From NCBI RefSeq assembly GCF_009674565.1, contig NZ_WKJL01000023.1:38535-102534 (forward strand): a stretch of 64,000 nt of DNA, written 5' to 3'. How positions within the stretch are numbered: the first letter of the stretch is position 1; every line of letters starts with the position of its first letter. Made by a program: the position numbers and the translations under genes. The notes beneath the pieces are model-generated. The model did not search any database. It was not told the DNA's origin and worked only from the letters and a program-made list of their open reading frames with translations. The stretch is from Duganella aquatilis. Lineage in GTDB: Bacteria; Pseudomonadota; Gammaproteobacteria; Burkholderiales; Burkholderiaceae_D. Positions 16,687 through 25,214 of the stretch are shown here, one piece after another.

Positions 16687-17948
16687 GTTCCGCTCCTGTA
16701 CATGCCTGCGTATTTGACGCCGAAGTAGAGGATGAAAGTGTAGCAGGCGGCCGGCACGAAGAACGACCATTGCAGGCCGATGGTGTCCGCCAGCAGGCCC
16801 TGTGCGAACGGCACCAGCGCGCCGCCCACGATCGCCATGCACAGGATGCCGGAACCCTGGCCGGTCTGTTTGCCCAGCTTGTGCAGCGCCATGCTGAAGA
16901 TGGTCGGGAACATGATGGAGTTGAACAGGCCCACCGCGATGATCGACCACATGGCCAGCTTGCCGCTGCCGAAGATCGCCAGCAGGATCAGGATGATGGA
17001 AGCGGACGAGTTGAACGCCAGCGCCTTGCCAGGGCTGACGTAGCGCATGACGACAAAGCCGATGAAGCGGCCGACCATGGCGCCGCCCCAGTAGTAGCTG
17101 ACATAGTGCGCGGCCGAACTGGCCGGCAGGCTGGCGACATTCGCCTCGCCCAGGAAGTTGATCAGGAAGCTGCCGATGCTGACTTCACCGCCCACGTACA
17201 GGAAGATGCCGATGGCGCCCAGCAGCAGGTGGCGATGCGCCAGCACGCTGGTTTCGACCGACGACACCACGCCGTCGTCCTCGGTGTGGCTGATCTTAGG
17301 CAGGCGCACGATCGCGAACAGCACGGCCAGCGCCAGCAGCGCGGCGGCCAATGCCAGGTATGGCCCCTGCACCGCCGCGGCTTCCTCGGCCTTGCTGCGT
17401 ACCAGGCCGGCGATGGCCGGCGCGCCTTCGGACAGGATCAGGAAACCGCCCAGCGCCGGCGCAATCGTCGTGCCCAGCGAATTGAACGCCTGCGTCAGCG
17501 TCAGGCGGCTGGACGCGGTGGCCGGCGCGCCAAGCACCGTTACATACGGATTGGCCGCCACCTGCAGGATGGTGATGCCGCTGGCCAGCACGAAGAACGC
17601 CAGCAGGAACAGTGCATAGCCGCTGGTCGACGCCGGGAAGAACAGCGCGCAGCCGGCGGCGGCCAGCACCAGGCCACTCACCGCGCCGCGCTGGTAGCCG
17701 ATGCGGCGGATCAGCATCCCGGCCGGCAGCGACACGATGAAGTAGGCGCCGAAGAAGCAGAACTGCACCAGCATGGCCTGCACATAATTGAGCGTATAAA
17801 TCGATTTAAGATGCGGAATCAACACGTCGTTTAGCGACGTAAGCAATCCCCACATGAAGAACAACAGGGTAATGATGATCAGCGGGACGGTATTGCCGCT
17901 TGCCGTATGCTCGTGCGGGCGCAAAGTTGCGGGTGCAACGTGTTCCAT
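16683..17948 (-). CDS. MFS monosaccharide symporter (FucP family), probable mannose porter
   Basis: 421 residues with about 12 membrane spans. FucP-branch marks are PLIIITLLFFMWGLLTSLNDVLIPHLK at the N-terminus, FFGAYFIVSLPAGMLIRRIGYQRG, ILQVAANPYVTVLG and GLFNSIMFPTIFSMALHKLG. It is a paralogue of the porter at 10580-11932. It is first in the operon with the GH5 mannanase and the esterase, and divergent from the LacI regulator, so mannose (or mannobiose) is the likely cargo. The ATG at 17948 follows GAGGAG. The promoter TTGACC-17-CAGAAT and the operator at 18033-18053 lie upstream. Confidence 0.87.
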   Translation of the reverse strand: MEHVAPATLRPHEHTASGNTVPLIIITLLFFMWGLLTSLNDVLIPHLKSIYTLNYVQAMLVQFCFFGAYFIVSLPAGMLIRRIGYQRGAVSGLVLAAAGCALFFPASTSGYALFLLAFFVLASGITILQVAANPYVTVLGAPATASSRLTLTQAFNSLGTTIAPALGGFLILSEGAPAIAGLVRSKAEEAAAVQGPYLALAAALLALAVLFAIVRLPKISHTEDDGVVSSVETSVLAHRHLLLGAIGIFLYVGGEVSIGSFLINFLGEANVASLPASSAAHYVSYYWGGAMVGRFIGFVVMRYVSPGKALAFNSSASIILILLAIFGSGKLAMWSIIAVGLFNSIMFPTIFSMALHKLGKQTGQGSGILCMAIVGGALVPFAQGLLADTIGLQWSFFVPAACYTFILYFGVKYAGMYRSGT

Positions 17949-17980
17949 CGATGTCTCCTCGTATGGTTTTTATCTTAATA

Positions 17981-18009
17981 ATTCTGCATGCCGGCTGCCA
18001 CAGGGTCAA
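17981..18009 (-). promoter_or_regulatory. Promoter of the MFS-mannanase-esterase operon
   Basis: On the minus strand there is a -35 TTGACC (18004-18009), a 17-bp spacer and a -10 CAGAAT (17981-17986). The operator edge is 23 bp upstream of the -35. The operator centre is 57 bp from the upstream edge of the -10, the same value as in the other two minus-strand promoters of this regulon. Confidence 0.7.
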
Positions 18010-18032
18010 ACAACAAGCGTTTTTTGGCCCGA

Positions 18033-18053
18033 GTTTAGCAATCTTCACTAAAC
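18033..18053 (-). promoter_or_regulatory. Operator A of the predicted mannan regulon
   Basis: A 21-bp palindrome-like site. In the direction of transcription of the MFS operon it reads GTTTAGTGAA-N5-CTAAAC. It belongs to a set of four (18033, 18111, 62683, 63619) with consensus GTTTAGTRAA-N5-CTAAAC. The likely binder is the LacI-type regulator encoded at 18213-19241. Confidence 0.75.
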
Positions 18054-18110
18054 AAGCCGAAAGCGGTGCGACACGGCGCCTGCGGCATCCGGATCGCTCA
18101 GCGGCGGCGT

Positions 18111-18131
18111 GTTTAGTAAATTACGCTAAAC
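18111..18131 (+). promoter_or_regulatory. Operator B of the predicted mannan regulon
   Basis: Reads GTTTAGTAAA-N5-CTAAAC on the plus strand, upstream of the regulator gene. A -35-like TTGACC lies 24 bp downstream (18156-18161). With operator A it frames the divergent promoter region and suggests autoregulation. Confidence 0.75.
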
Positions 18132-18155
18132 TCCAATCGAAATTTGATGTGTCAT

Positions 18156-18161
18156 TTGACC
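18156..18161 (+). promoter_or_regulatory. -35 box of the regulator-isomerase-kinase operon
   Basis: TTGACC at the position, relative to operator B, where the other three operators have their -35. The -10 is poor: the hexamer at 17-bp spacing matches TATAAT at only two positions. Confidence 0.45.
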
Positions 18162-18212
18162 GTCAATAGACGCTTATGCAAGACTTCATTCACACCGGAG
18201 GAGACACCAACA

Positions 18213-19241
18213 ATGGGCACCAACATCACGATCAGGGATATCGCCCGGGTCGCTGGCGTATCGGCGGGAACGATTTCACGCGCACTGAAAAATGAACCTG
18301 GCCTGACCGAAGCAACCCGCCAGATGGTGCTGGAAACGGCACGCGGTCTGGGTTACGATTTTTGCAAGCTGCGTCAGAAGCGCCTGCGCCGCCTGACCTT
18401 CCTGCTGCACCGCCAGCACAATACCGCTTCCAGCAGCCCGTTCTACTCGCCGGTGCTGCACGGCGCGGAGGAAGCCTGCCGCAAGCAGGGTATCGTGCTG
18501 TCGTTCATGGCGGTGGGGCCGGCTGATGGCCTGATCGACCAGATCCGCATGCACGCGCCGGACGGCATAGTCTGCGCCGGCTTCTTCGAACCGGAAACCC
18601 TGAGCGCCCTGCGCTCGACCGGCAAGCAGCTGGTGCTGATCGACATGAAGCTGCGCGGCTACAGTTCCGTCAATCCGGACAATATGATGGGCGGCTACAT
18701 GGCCACCAAACATCTGATCGACACCGGCCGCACCCGCGTGGGCTTCATTTCCGGTCCGCTGGCCCACTACTCCATTCGTGAACGCGCGCGCGGCTACCGC
18801 CAGGCGCTGTTCGAGGAAGGCATCCTGGCCGATCCACGGCTGGAGGCCGGCCTGCCGGACGGCGTCGACCTGGAAACCGGCGCATGGGAAGCGATGGAAC
18901 AGCTGCTGGACCTGCCGCATCCGCCGGACGCGGTGTTCTGCTACAACGACAGCGCGGCCCTGGTGGCCATGCGCTGCTGCATCGCCAGGGGACTGAAAGT
19001 TCCGCACGACATCGCGATCGTCGGCTTCGACGACATCTCGACCGCCGTGCTGGGCCACCGCCCGCTGACGACGCTGCGCATCGATAAAAAAGCATTGGGT
19101 GCGCTGGGCGTGGATATGCTGCTCAACGGCCCGCACGACGAGCCGGTGGAGAAGGTCTCACCGGTCGAATTAATCATACGCGCCAGCACCGTGACGGACG
19201 GCTGGCGACCGAAAAACCTGGTAACTTTCAAACGGACCTGA
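18213..19241 (+). CDS. LacI-family regulator of the mannan regulon (predicted)
   Basis: 342 residues. The HTH is ITIRDIARVAGVSAGTISRAL (residues 5-25). The periplasmic-binding-protein-like effector domain holds VLHGAEEACRKQGI, GIVCAGFFEPE, HLIDTGRTRVGFISGP, DAVFCYNDSAALVAM and IAIVGFDDISTA. The hinge is unusual. After LGY the segment is DFCKLRQKRLRRLTFLL, basic, about three residues shorter than in LacI/PurR and without the ARxL hinge helix. The ATG at 18213 has GGAGGAG upstream; the ORF's earlier codons belong to the leader. The stop overlaps the isomerase start (TGATG), so regulator, isomerase and kinase are one operon. Operators A and B lie just upstream. The predicted ligand is a mannose- or mannobiose-type sugar. 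Whether it represses or activates is open, because the operators sit upstream of the -35 boxes. Confidence 0.9.
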   Translation: MGTNITIRDIARVAGVSAGTISRALKNEPGLTEATRQMVLETARGLGYDFCKLRQKRLRRLTFLLHRQHNTASSSPFYSPVLHGAEEACRKQGIVLSFMAVGPADGLIDQIRMHAPDGIVCAGFFEPETLSALRSTGKQLVLIDMKLRGYSSVNPDNMMGGYMATKHLIDTGRTRVGFISGPLAHYSIRERARGYRQALFEEGILADPRLEAGLPDGVDLETGAWEAMEQLLDLPHPPDAVFCYNDSAALVAMRCCIARGLKVPHDIAIVGFDDISTAVLGHRPLTTLRIDKKALGALGVDMLLNGPHDEPVEKVSPVELIIRASTVTDGWRPKNLVTFKRT

Positions 19242-20455
19242 TGATGGCCCCTGATTTCCGATCCCGCACCACCCTGCTGAACCACATCCGCCATACCAAG
19301 CAGTTTTACGACAAGCGCTGCATCGACCCGAGCGGCGGCCTGTATCACTTCTACAAAGACGACGGCACGGTCTACGATGCGCACACCCGCCATCTGGTCA
19401 GCAGCACGCGCTTTGTCTTCAACTATGCGATGGCATGGCGGCAGTTCGGCGACGTGGAAGACCGTCAGCGTCTGCGCCATGCGCTGTCCTTCCTGCGCGA
19501 GGCGCACCGCGATCCGCACACCAACGGCTACGCGTGGGAGCTGGAATGGAAAGACGGCGTGCGCCGTGTGCTCGACGGCACCAACCACTGCTACGGCCTG
19601 GCCTTCGTACTGCTGGCCTACAGCCACGCGCTGATGGCCGGTGAGACCCAGGCCGCCGAATGGATCGGCGAGACCTTCGCGCTGATGGAGAAACGCTTCT
19701 GGGAACCGCAGCACGGCCTGTACGCCGACGAAGCAAGCGCCGACTGGTCGCGCGTGGACAGCTATCGCGGCCAGAACGCCAATATGCATGCCTGCGAAGC
19801 GCTGATCGCCGCCTTCGAGGCAACCGGCGAGCGCGCCTACCTGCTGCGCGCCGAAACGCTGGCGCACAACATCACCATCCGCCAGGCCGCGCTGGCCGAC
19901 AACATGGTGTGGGAACACTACCATGACGACTGGTCGGTGGACTCGGAGTACAACCGCAACGACAAGACCAACATCTTCCGTCCGTGGGGCTACCAGCCCG
20001 GCCACCTGACCGAATGGGCCAAGCTGTTGCTGCTGCTGGAGCGCCACGGCGCGCAGCTGTCGCTCAATCCGCGCTGGCTGCTGCCGCGCGCGGTGGAACT
20101 GTTCGACGCCGCGCTGGCCAAGGCCTGGGACCATGAACACGGCGGCATCTACTACGGCTTCGCACCGGACGGCAGCATCTGCGACGACCTCAAATACTTC
20201 TGGGTGCAGGCCGAGAGCCTGGCCACCGCCGCGTTGCTGGCATCGCGCACCGGCGAGGCGCGCTACTGGACCTGGTACGACAAGATCTGGGCGTACAGCT
20301 GGGAGCATTTCGTCGATCATCAGTACGGTGCGTGGTATCGCATCCTCGGCGCGGACAACAGCAAGCTGACCGACGAGAAAAGCCCGGCCGGCAAGACGGA
20401 CTACCACACCATGGGCGCCTGCTACGAAGTGCTTAACGTATTGAAGAAGGATTGA
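19241..20455 (+). CDS. AGE-family sugar isomerase/epimerase, probable mannose isomerase
   Basis: 404 residues of the N-acylglucosamine 2-epimerase (alpha/alpha)6 family. Marks are GGLYHFYKDDGTVYDAHTRHLVSSTRFVFNYAM, NHCYGLAFVLLAYSHAL, GLYADE, YRGQNANMHACEALIAA and a His-rich DHEHGGIYYGF. The RNDKTNIFRPWGYQPGHLTEWAKLL block is typical of the YihS/mannose isomerase branch. It would convert mannose to fructose in the cytoplasm, feeding the kinase encoded next. An epimerase role on N-acylated sugar is possible but less likely, as the context is mannan. The start overlaps the regulator stop by one base, and the next gene starts one base after its stop. Confidence 0.87.
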   Translation: MMAPDFRSRTTLLNHIRHTKQFYDKRCIDPSGGLYHFYKDDGTVYDAHTRHLVSSTRFVFNYAMAWRQFGDVEDRQRLRHALSFLREAHRDPHTNGYAWELEWKDGVRRVLDGTNHCYGLAFVLLAYSHALMAGETQAAEWIGETFALMEKRFWEPQHGLYADEASADWSRVDSYRGQNANMHACEALIAAFEATGERAYLLRAETLAHNITIRQAALADNMVWEHYHDDWSVDSEYNRNDKTNIFRPWGYQPGHLTEWAKLLLLLERHGAQLSLNPRWLLPRAVELFDAALAKAWDHEHGGIYYGFAPDGSICDDLKYFWVQAESLATAALLASRTGEARYWTWYDKIWAYSWEHFVDHQYGAWYRILGADNSKLTDEKSPAGKTDYHTMGACYEVLNVLKKD

Positions 20456-20456
20456 G

Positions 20457-21356
20457 ATGTTTCCTTTATTTGTAGCGGCGGGCGAAGCGCTCACCGATAT
20501 GGTGGTGCAGGACGGCGCGCAGGAGCATTGGCTGAGCAAGGTGGGCGGCTCGACGTGGAACGTGGCGCGGGCGATGGCGAAGCTGGATGTGCCGACCGCG
20601 TTCGCGGGCGCCATCAGCCGCGATGTATTCGGCGATGCGCTGTGGCAGGCGAGCGAAGTCGCGCGCCTGGATCTGCGCTTCCTGCAGCGCTATGACAATT
20701 CGCCGCTGCTGGCGATCGTGCACCGCACCGATCCGCCGGCGTATTTCTTCGTTGGCGATAACAGCGCGGATCTGCAGTTCGATGCGGCGCAACTGCCGGA
20801 TGGCTGGCGCGCGCAGTGCAAATGGGTGCACTTCGGCGGCATCAGTCTGGCGCGCGAGCCGCTGGCGGGCAAGCTGGTGGCGCTGGCCGAGCAGCTCAAG
20901 CAGGAAGGTGTGCGGATCAGCTATGACCCGAACTACCGTTTGCTGATGGACGAGCGCTACGACGCCACGCTGCGCCGCATGACGGCGCTGGCGGATGTGG
21001 TGAAGGTGTCGGAAGAGGATCTGGAAGGTCTGTTCCGGACCAAGGATATCGAAAGCGCTTTCTCTACGCTGCGCGGCTGGAATCCGGCGGCGACGTATTT
21101 GTACACCAAGGGCGGCGCCGGCGCGTCGCTGCACATCGGCGACGAATCGTGGTCGCTGGCGGCGCCGAAGATCAAGGTGATCGACACCGTGGGCGCGGGC
21201 GACGCCAGCATCGCCGCGCTGGCGTGGAGCATGATGCATCGCGCCGATGCGGCGCCGTTGCAGCATCTGCAGTTCTCGGTGGCGGCTGGTGCGGCGGCTT
21301 GTCTCGGGGTGGGAGCATCCCCTCCATCGTTGGCGGATATCGAAGCGCTTTTGTAG
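20457..21356 (+). CDS. PfkB-family sugar kinase, probable fructokinase
   Basis: 299 residues. The ribokinase-fold start is FVAAGEALTDMVV. The sugar-binding face includes GGSTWNVARAMAKLDVPTAFAGAISRDVFG. The C-terminal PfkB signature DTVGAGDASIAALAW carries the catalytic Asp and anion hole. It is translationally linked to the isomerase gene, so fructose made from mannose is the likely substrate, giving fructose 6-phosphate. Downstream lies a 30-bp perfect palindrome that can act as a terminator. The usual fructokinase length and the position behind an AGE isomerase make the substrate call reasonable but inferred. Confidence 0.87.
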   Translation: MFPLFVAAGEALTDMVVQDGAQEHWLSKVGGSTWNVARAMAKLDVPTAFAGAISRDVFGDALWQASEVARLDLRFLQRYDNSPLLAIVHRTDPPAYFFVGDNSADLQFDAAQLPDGWRAQCKWVHFGGISLAREPLAGKLVALAEQLKQEGVRISYDPNYRLLMDERYDATLRRMTALADVVKVSEEDLEGLFRTKDIESAFSTLRGWNPAATYLYTKGGAGASLHIGDESWSLAAPKIKVIDTVGAGDASIAALAWSMMHRADAAPLQHLQFSVAAGAAACLGVGASPPSLADIEALL

Positions 21357-21375
21357 TGTAATTCGCGGTACCCGC

Positions 21376-21436
21376 GAAACCCGCACTTCGCTGCGGCCAG
21401 GGTCCGACCCCGTACGGGGTCGGACCCTTTCGTTTG
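21376..21436 (+). repeat. Dispersed 61-bp repeat, copy 2
   Basis: This copy matches 15300-15360 (minus strand) at 53 of 61 bases. It contains a perfect 30-bp palindrome, and a small hairpin TTCGCGG-TAC-CCGCGAA (21362-21378) precedes and slightly overlaps it. It lies between the kinase gene and a TonB receptor gene. Confidence 0.75.
21399..21431 (+). terminator. Palindrome, probable terminator of the regulator operon
   Basis: AGGGTCCGACCCCGT and its exact reverse complement form a 30-bp perfect palindrome at 21399-21428, followed by a short TT. It lies 43 bases after the kinase stop. The weak T-run means termination may be partial; because it is symmetric it could work in both directions. Confidence 0.5.
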
Positions 21437-21513
21437 AGGGTGAAGTCATACGCACGTAATATGGGACCGATAGGATGGCGGGCTTTATACCCCGCTAACT
21501 ACTTCAGGTTCTC

Positions 21514-23628
21514 ATGTCCTCGAAAAATCCTTTCGCTCCATCCCGTATTCAACTGGCCCTGGCCGCCGCCGGCCTGTGCGCTTTCCACATCTCCGCCATG
21601 GCGGAGGACATCGGTGGCGCGCTTTCCACGGTTGAAGTCAAGGCCACGGTCGAAAAGAAAAAACTCGGTGACAGCGTCAGCAGCGGCGCCCTGGGCCGCA
21701 AGTCGGAATTGGATACGCCCTTCTCCACCAAGGCCGTCTCCAGCGACGAAATCGAAGACCGCCTGGCCACCAGCATTTCCGAAGTCCTGAAGTACGACGC
21801 ATCGGTCACCGCCATCTCGCCACCCATCTCCACCCACCCTGCCACCATCCAGATGCGCGGCCTGCGCCTCGATGACCTGAACGGCTACAAGGTCAACGGC
21901 CTGGCCAACATCAACCGCGGCACCGAGATGCCGCTGGAGATGTTCGAAAGCGTGGAAGCCATGAAGGGCCTGACCGGCTATATGTACGGCTTTGGTTCGC
22001 CGGGCGGCATCGTCAACTACGTCACCAAGCGCCCGACCACCGACAAGAGCTTCAGCGCAGCGATGGGCTATCAGGAAGGCGGCGCGATCAAGGAACACAT
22101 CGACATGGGCGGCCGCCTCGGCGAGGAAGGCGACTTCGGTTATCGCCTGAACCTGCTGCACGAAGACGGCGACCTGAAACAGGAAAGCGGCTCGATCAAG
22201 CGCAACGCCGCCGGCCTGAATCTGGAATGGCGCGTGACCAGGGATCTGGCCCTGACCTACGACGCGATTTACCAGCGCCGCCGCAGCGTCGGCGGCACCG
22301 ACATCATCATTTCGCCTGGCCCGACGGTCTACAAAGTGCCTGCGCCGCTCGACGGCGACACCAAGCTGAATAGCATCGGCGCCGGCAGCGACGTCGAATA
22401 CACGCTGGCCACCACCGGCGTCGAGTACCGCCTGGCGAACGACTGGGTGGCCAACGCTTCCTACCGCACCTCGGACTCCACCCGCGTGTACAAGAAGGAC
22501 CAGTACTACCTGACCAGCAACGCCGGCGATTACCGCGACCGCATCACCTCCGAGCTGCACGGCTACCACTTCGACCAGGTGCAGGCGACCGTCAACGGCA
22601 AGTTCGATATCGCCGGCCTGGGCAACGAAGTGATCGTCGGCGTGATGTCGCAGAACCTGGTATCGACGTCGTCGGTGGTCACGCCGAAGACCTACGTCGG
22701 CACCGGCAACCTGTCGGCGCCAAGCATCATCAGCGCGGCCAGCGTCAACTACAGCGGCGGCACCTACCGCGACGAAACCACGCGCCAGGAAGCGGTCTTC
22801 GCCAGCGACACGCTGAAGCTCAACGACGCCTGGTCGCTGCTGGCCGGCGCGCGCTACACGCAGTTCACCGACAACGCCTACTCGACCAAGGGCGTGGTGA
22901 CCGCCAGCTATCCGGCCGAGAAAACCACGCCGACCGTGGCGCTGATGTTCAAGCCGGCCGCCGACACCACGCTGTACGCTAGCTACGTCGAGGCGCTGGA
23001 GCAGGCCGCATCCGCGCCGAGCACCACCGTCAACGCCAACCAGACTTTCGCACCGATCAAGAGCAAGCAGTCGGAAGTCGGCGTGAAGACGGAGCGCAGC
23101 TGGTGGAACGCCACCGCCGCCCTGTTCCACATCGAGCGCGGCGCGCAGTACACCAATGCGTCCAACGTGTACGTGTCGGACGGCCAGAGCAAATACCAGG
23201 GCGTTGAGTTCAACACCGTGGTGCAGGCAACCAGGAATGTCTCGATCGAAGGCGGCATCATGCTGCTGGACGCGACGCTGGAAGACGCGGCGCCTGGCTA
23301 CAGCGGCAAGCGCGCCGTCGGTGCGCCACGCCGCCAGGCTTCGGTGCAGGCCACCTGGCGCGAAGTCCTGCCAGGCCTGGCGCTGCACGTCGGTTCGCAG
23401 TACCTGGGCGAGCTGCCGATGGATGCGGCCAATGTGAACACGCTGCCGGCCTACACGCTGTTTGACGCGGGCTTCAACTATCGTCACCGCTACTTCGGCA
23501 AGATGATCAGCGTGCGTGCGAATATCTCCAACATCGCCAACCGCAAATACTGGACCTACTATCAGGAGAACTACCTGAACATCGGCGCGCCACGTACCGC
23601 CAGCGTGAATGTTCGCGTAGACTTCTAA
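21514..23628 (+). CDS. TonB-dependent siderophore-type receptor beside a MINPP-type phosphatase
   Basis: 704 residues. The signal peptide ends in HISAMAE. A TonB-box-like STVEVKATVEK is followed by the plug (ELDTPFSTKAVSSDEIEDR, IQMRGLRLDDLNGYKVNGL, MKGLTGYMYGFGSPGGIVNYVTKRPTTD). The barrel ends in the terminal-Phe signature SVNVRVDF. The PGGIVNYVTKRP stretch is typical of FecA/FhuE-type siderophore receptors. The phosphatase gene begins 3 bases after the stop, so the two form an operon. The ligand may be an iron chelate or a phosphorylated compound such as phytate-metal complex (inference from the pair). The mannan operator motif is absent upstream. Confidence 0.9.
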   Translation: MSSKNPFAPSRIQLALAAAGLCAFHISAMAEDIGGALSTVEVKATVEKKKLGDSVSSGALGRKSELDTPFSTKAVSSDEIEDRLATSISEVLKYDASVTAISPPISTHPATIQMRGLRLDDLNGYKVNGLANINRGTEMPLEMFESVEAMKGLTGYMYGFGSPGGIVNYVTKRPTTDKSFSAAMGYQEGGAIKEHIDMGGRLGEEGDFGYRLNLLHEDGDLKQESGSIKRNAAGLNLEWRVTRDLALTYDAIYQRRRSVGGTDIIISPGPTVYKVPAPLDGDTKLNSIGAGSDVEYTLATTGVEYRLANDWVANASYRTSDSTRVYKKDQYYLTSNAGDYRDRITSELHGYHFDQVQATVNGKFDIAGLGNEVIVGVMSQNLVSTSSVVTPKTYVGTGNLSAPSIISAASVNYSGGTYRDETTRQEAVFASDTLKLNDAWSLLAGARYTQFTDNAYSTKGVVTASYPAEKTTPTVALMFKPAADTTLYASYVEALEQAASAPSTTVNANQTFAPIKSKQSEVGVKTERSWWNATAALFHIERGAQYTNASNVYVSDGQSKYQGVEFNTVVQATRNVSIEGGIMLLDATLEDAAPGYSGKRAVGAPRRQASVQATWREVLPGLALHVGSQYLGELPMDAANVNTLPAYTLFDAGFNYRHRYFGKMISVRANISNIANRKYWTYYQENYLNIGAPRTASVNVRVDF

Positions 23629-23631
23629 GGT

Positions 23632-25077
23632 ATGAAACCACTCCGTCTTGCGGCCGGCGCCGCGCTGTCCCTGCTGTTGTCGCATGCTTACGGCGAGCAG
23701 TTTTATTCGACCAAAACGCCGTATGCGCCGCAGCAGTCCAGCGCCAGCTACGAGGCGGCGCCCGCCGGCTTCAAGGCGGTCTACACGCAGATGCTGGCCC
23801 GCCATGGCTCGCGTGGACTGAGCAGCTTCAAGACGGATCTGGCGCTGTACAAGCTGTGGCAGCTGGCCGCCAAAGAGGATGCCCTGACGCCGCTCGGCCG
23901 CGCGCTGGGCCCGGACATCGAACAGATGATGCAGGCGAACGCGCTGCTCGGCTACGGCGTCGACGGCATCAGCAAGGCCGGCTACGGCAACGAGACCATG
24001 CAGGGCATCACGGAACACACCGAACTGGCGCAGCGCCTGCGCGCGCGCCTGCCGGAGCTGTTCCGCACGGCGGCGGCGCGGCGCATCGTCGTCGTCACTT
24101 CGGGCAAGGACCGCGCCGTCGACAGTGGCTACTTCTTTGCGCGCGCGCTGGTGCAGCAGCAGCCGGACCTGAAGCCGCTGATCGACGCCGGCATCGACCG
24201 TTCAACGCTCTACTTCCACAAGCTGAGCGCCAGGCAGGACACGCTGGTCACCGAGTCCAGCCTGGCCTACCAGCGCTGGGTGAAAAGCGACGAGCTGAAA
24301 GCGCGCGCAGCGGCCATCCACGCGCAGCCACAGCTCAAGGCCGCCGCCCAGGCCACGCTGGCGCGCCTGTTCGCGCCGGCGTTCATCGCCGCGCTGGATG
24401 CAGGCCAGCGCAGCGCCAGCAACGCCGGTGAGCGCAGCTACACCAGCGCCGACGGCAAATTCACCAACACGCTGACCGGCGACGGCGACACCAGCATCGC
24501 CAGCGTCACCGACGCCGCGCTCGCGCTGTACGACCTGTACTCCGCCGCCGCCGACATGCAGACCGAACTCAAGGCCGACTTCACGCAGTACATCCTGCCC
24601 GAGCAGGCGCACGTCTACGCCGAGGCGGAAGACGCTGTCGCCTTCTACGAAAAAGGCCCCGGCATCGCCGACAACGGCGACGTCACCTGGCGCATGGCCG
24701 CCGCGCTGGTCGACGACTTCTTCGCCGAAGCCGACGCCATCGCGGCCGGCAACCGCGCCCATGCAGCCAAGCTGCGCTTCAGCCACGCCGAAATCGTGAT
24801 CCCGTTCGCCAGCGCCCTGGCCTTGCCCGGCATGTCCGAACAGCTGCCGCGCGCAGCGACCTACAGTTACCAGAACAGCCCCTGGCGCGGCGCCCAGGTG
24901 GCGCCGATGGCGGCCAATATTCAGTGGGATATGTACCAGAACGCCGCCGGCCGCACGCTGGTGCGCATGCTCTACAACGAGCGCGAAGCCGACTTCAAGC
25001 CGGCCTGCAACGCCGCCCGCATCGCGCCCGACAGCCATTTCTACGACTACAAACAGCTTAAACGTTGTTATAAATAG
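23632..25077 (+). CDS. Secreted histidine phosphatase, MINPP/phytase-like
   Basis: 481 residues. A short signal peptide ends near SHAYGEQ. The branch 2 histidine-acid-phosphatase nucleophile motif is RHGSR (R57-H58...R61). The proton-donor motif is HAE (about residues 385-387) in RFSHAEIVIPFA, as in multiple inositol polyphosphate phosphatases; classical phytases and acid phosphatases have HD. Cysteines near the C-terminus (PACNAARI, LKRCYK) may form a disulfide. It should remove phosphates from inositol polyphosphates in the periplasm or outside. It is joined to a TonB receptor gene with a 3-base gap. The activity on phytate is inferred from family and motif. Confidence 0.85.
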   Translation: MKPLRLAAGAALSLLLSHAYGEQFYSTKTPYAPQQSSASYEAAPAGFKAVYTQMLARHGSRGLSSFKTDLALYKLWQLAAKEDALTPLGRALGPDIEQMMQANALLGYGVDGISKAGYGNETMQGITEHTELAQRLRARLPELFRTAAARRIVVVTSGKDRAVDSGYFFARALVQQQPDLKPLIDAGIDRSTLYFHKLSARQDTLVTESSLAYQRWVKSDELKARAAAIHAQPQLKAAAQATLARLFAPAFIAALDAGQRSASNAGERSYTSADGKFTNTLTGDGDTSIASVTDAALALYDLYSAAADMQTELKADFTQYILPEQAHVYAEAEDAVAFYEKGPGIADNGDVTWRMAAALVDDFFAEADAIAAGNRAHAAKLRFSHAEIVIPFASALALPGMSEQLPRAATYSYQNSPWRGAQVAPMAANIQWDMYQNAAGRTLVRMLYNEREADFKPACNAARIAPDSHFYDYKQLKRCYK

Positions 25078-25214
25078 CACCAAAGTTATAAAGCAGTCCA
25101 TACCAAAAGGCGATTCTGGTCACAAAGCAACAATTAATACAAAACAGCACTCGCGGTCATCTTGGCGGAGATGGTAAACTGGAAAGGTCATCAGACAATT
25201 AGAGAGGTATTTCC

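Noticed and set aside
21499..24018. 839-codon open frame on the minus strand
   Set aside because: Antisense to the receptor and phosphatase genes.
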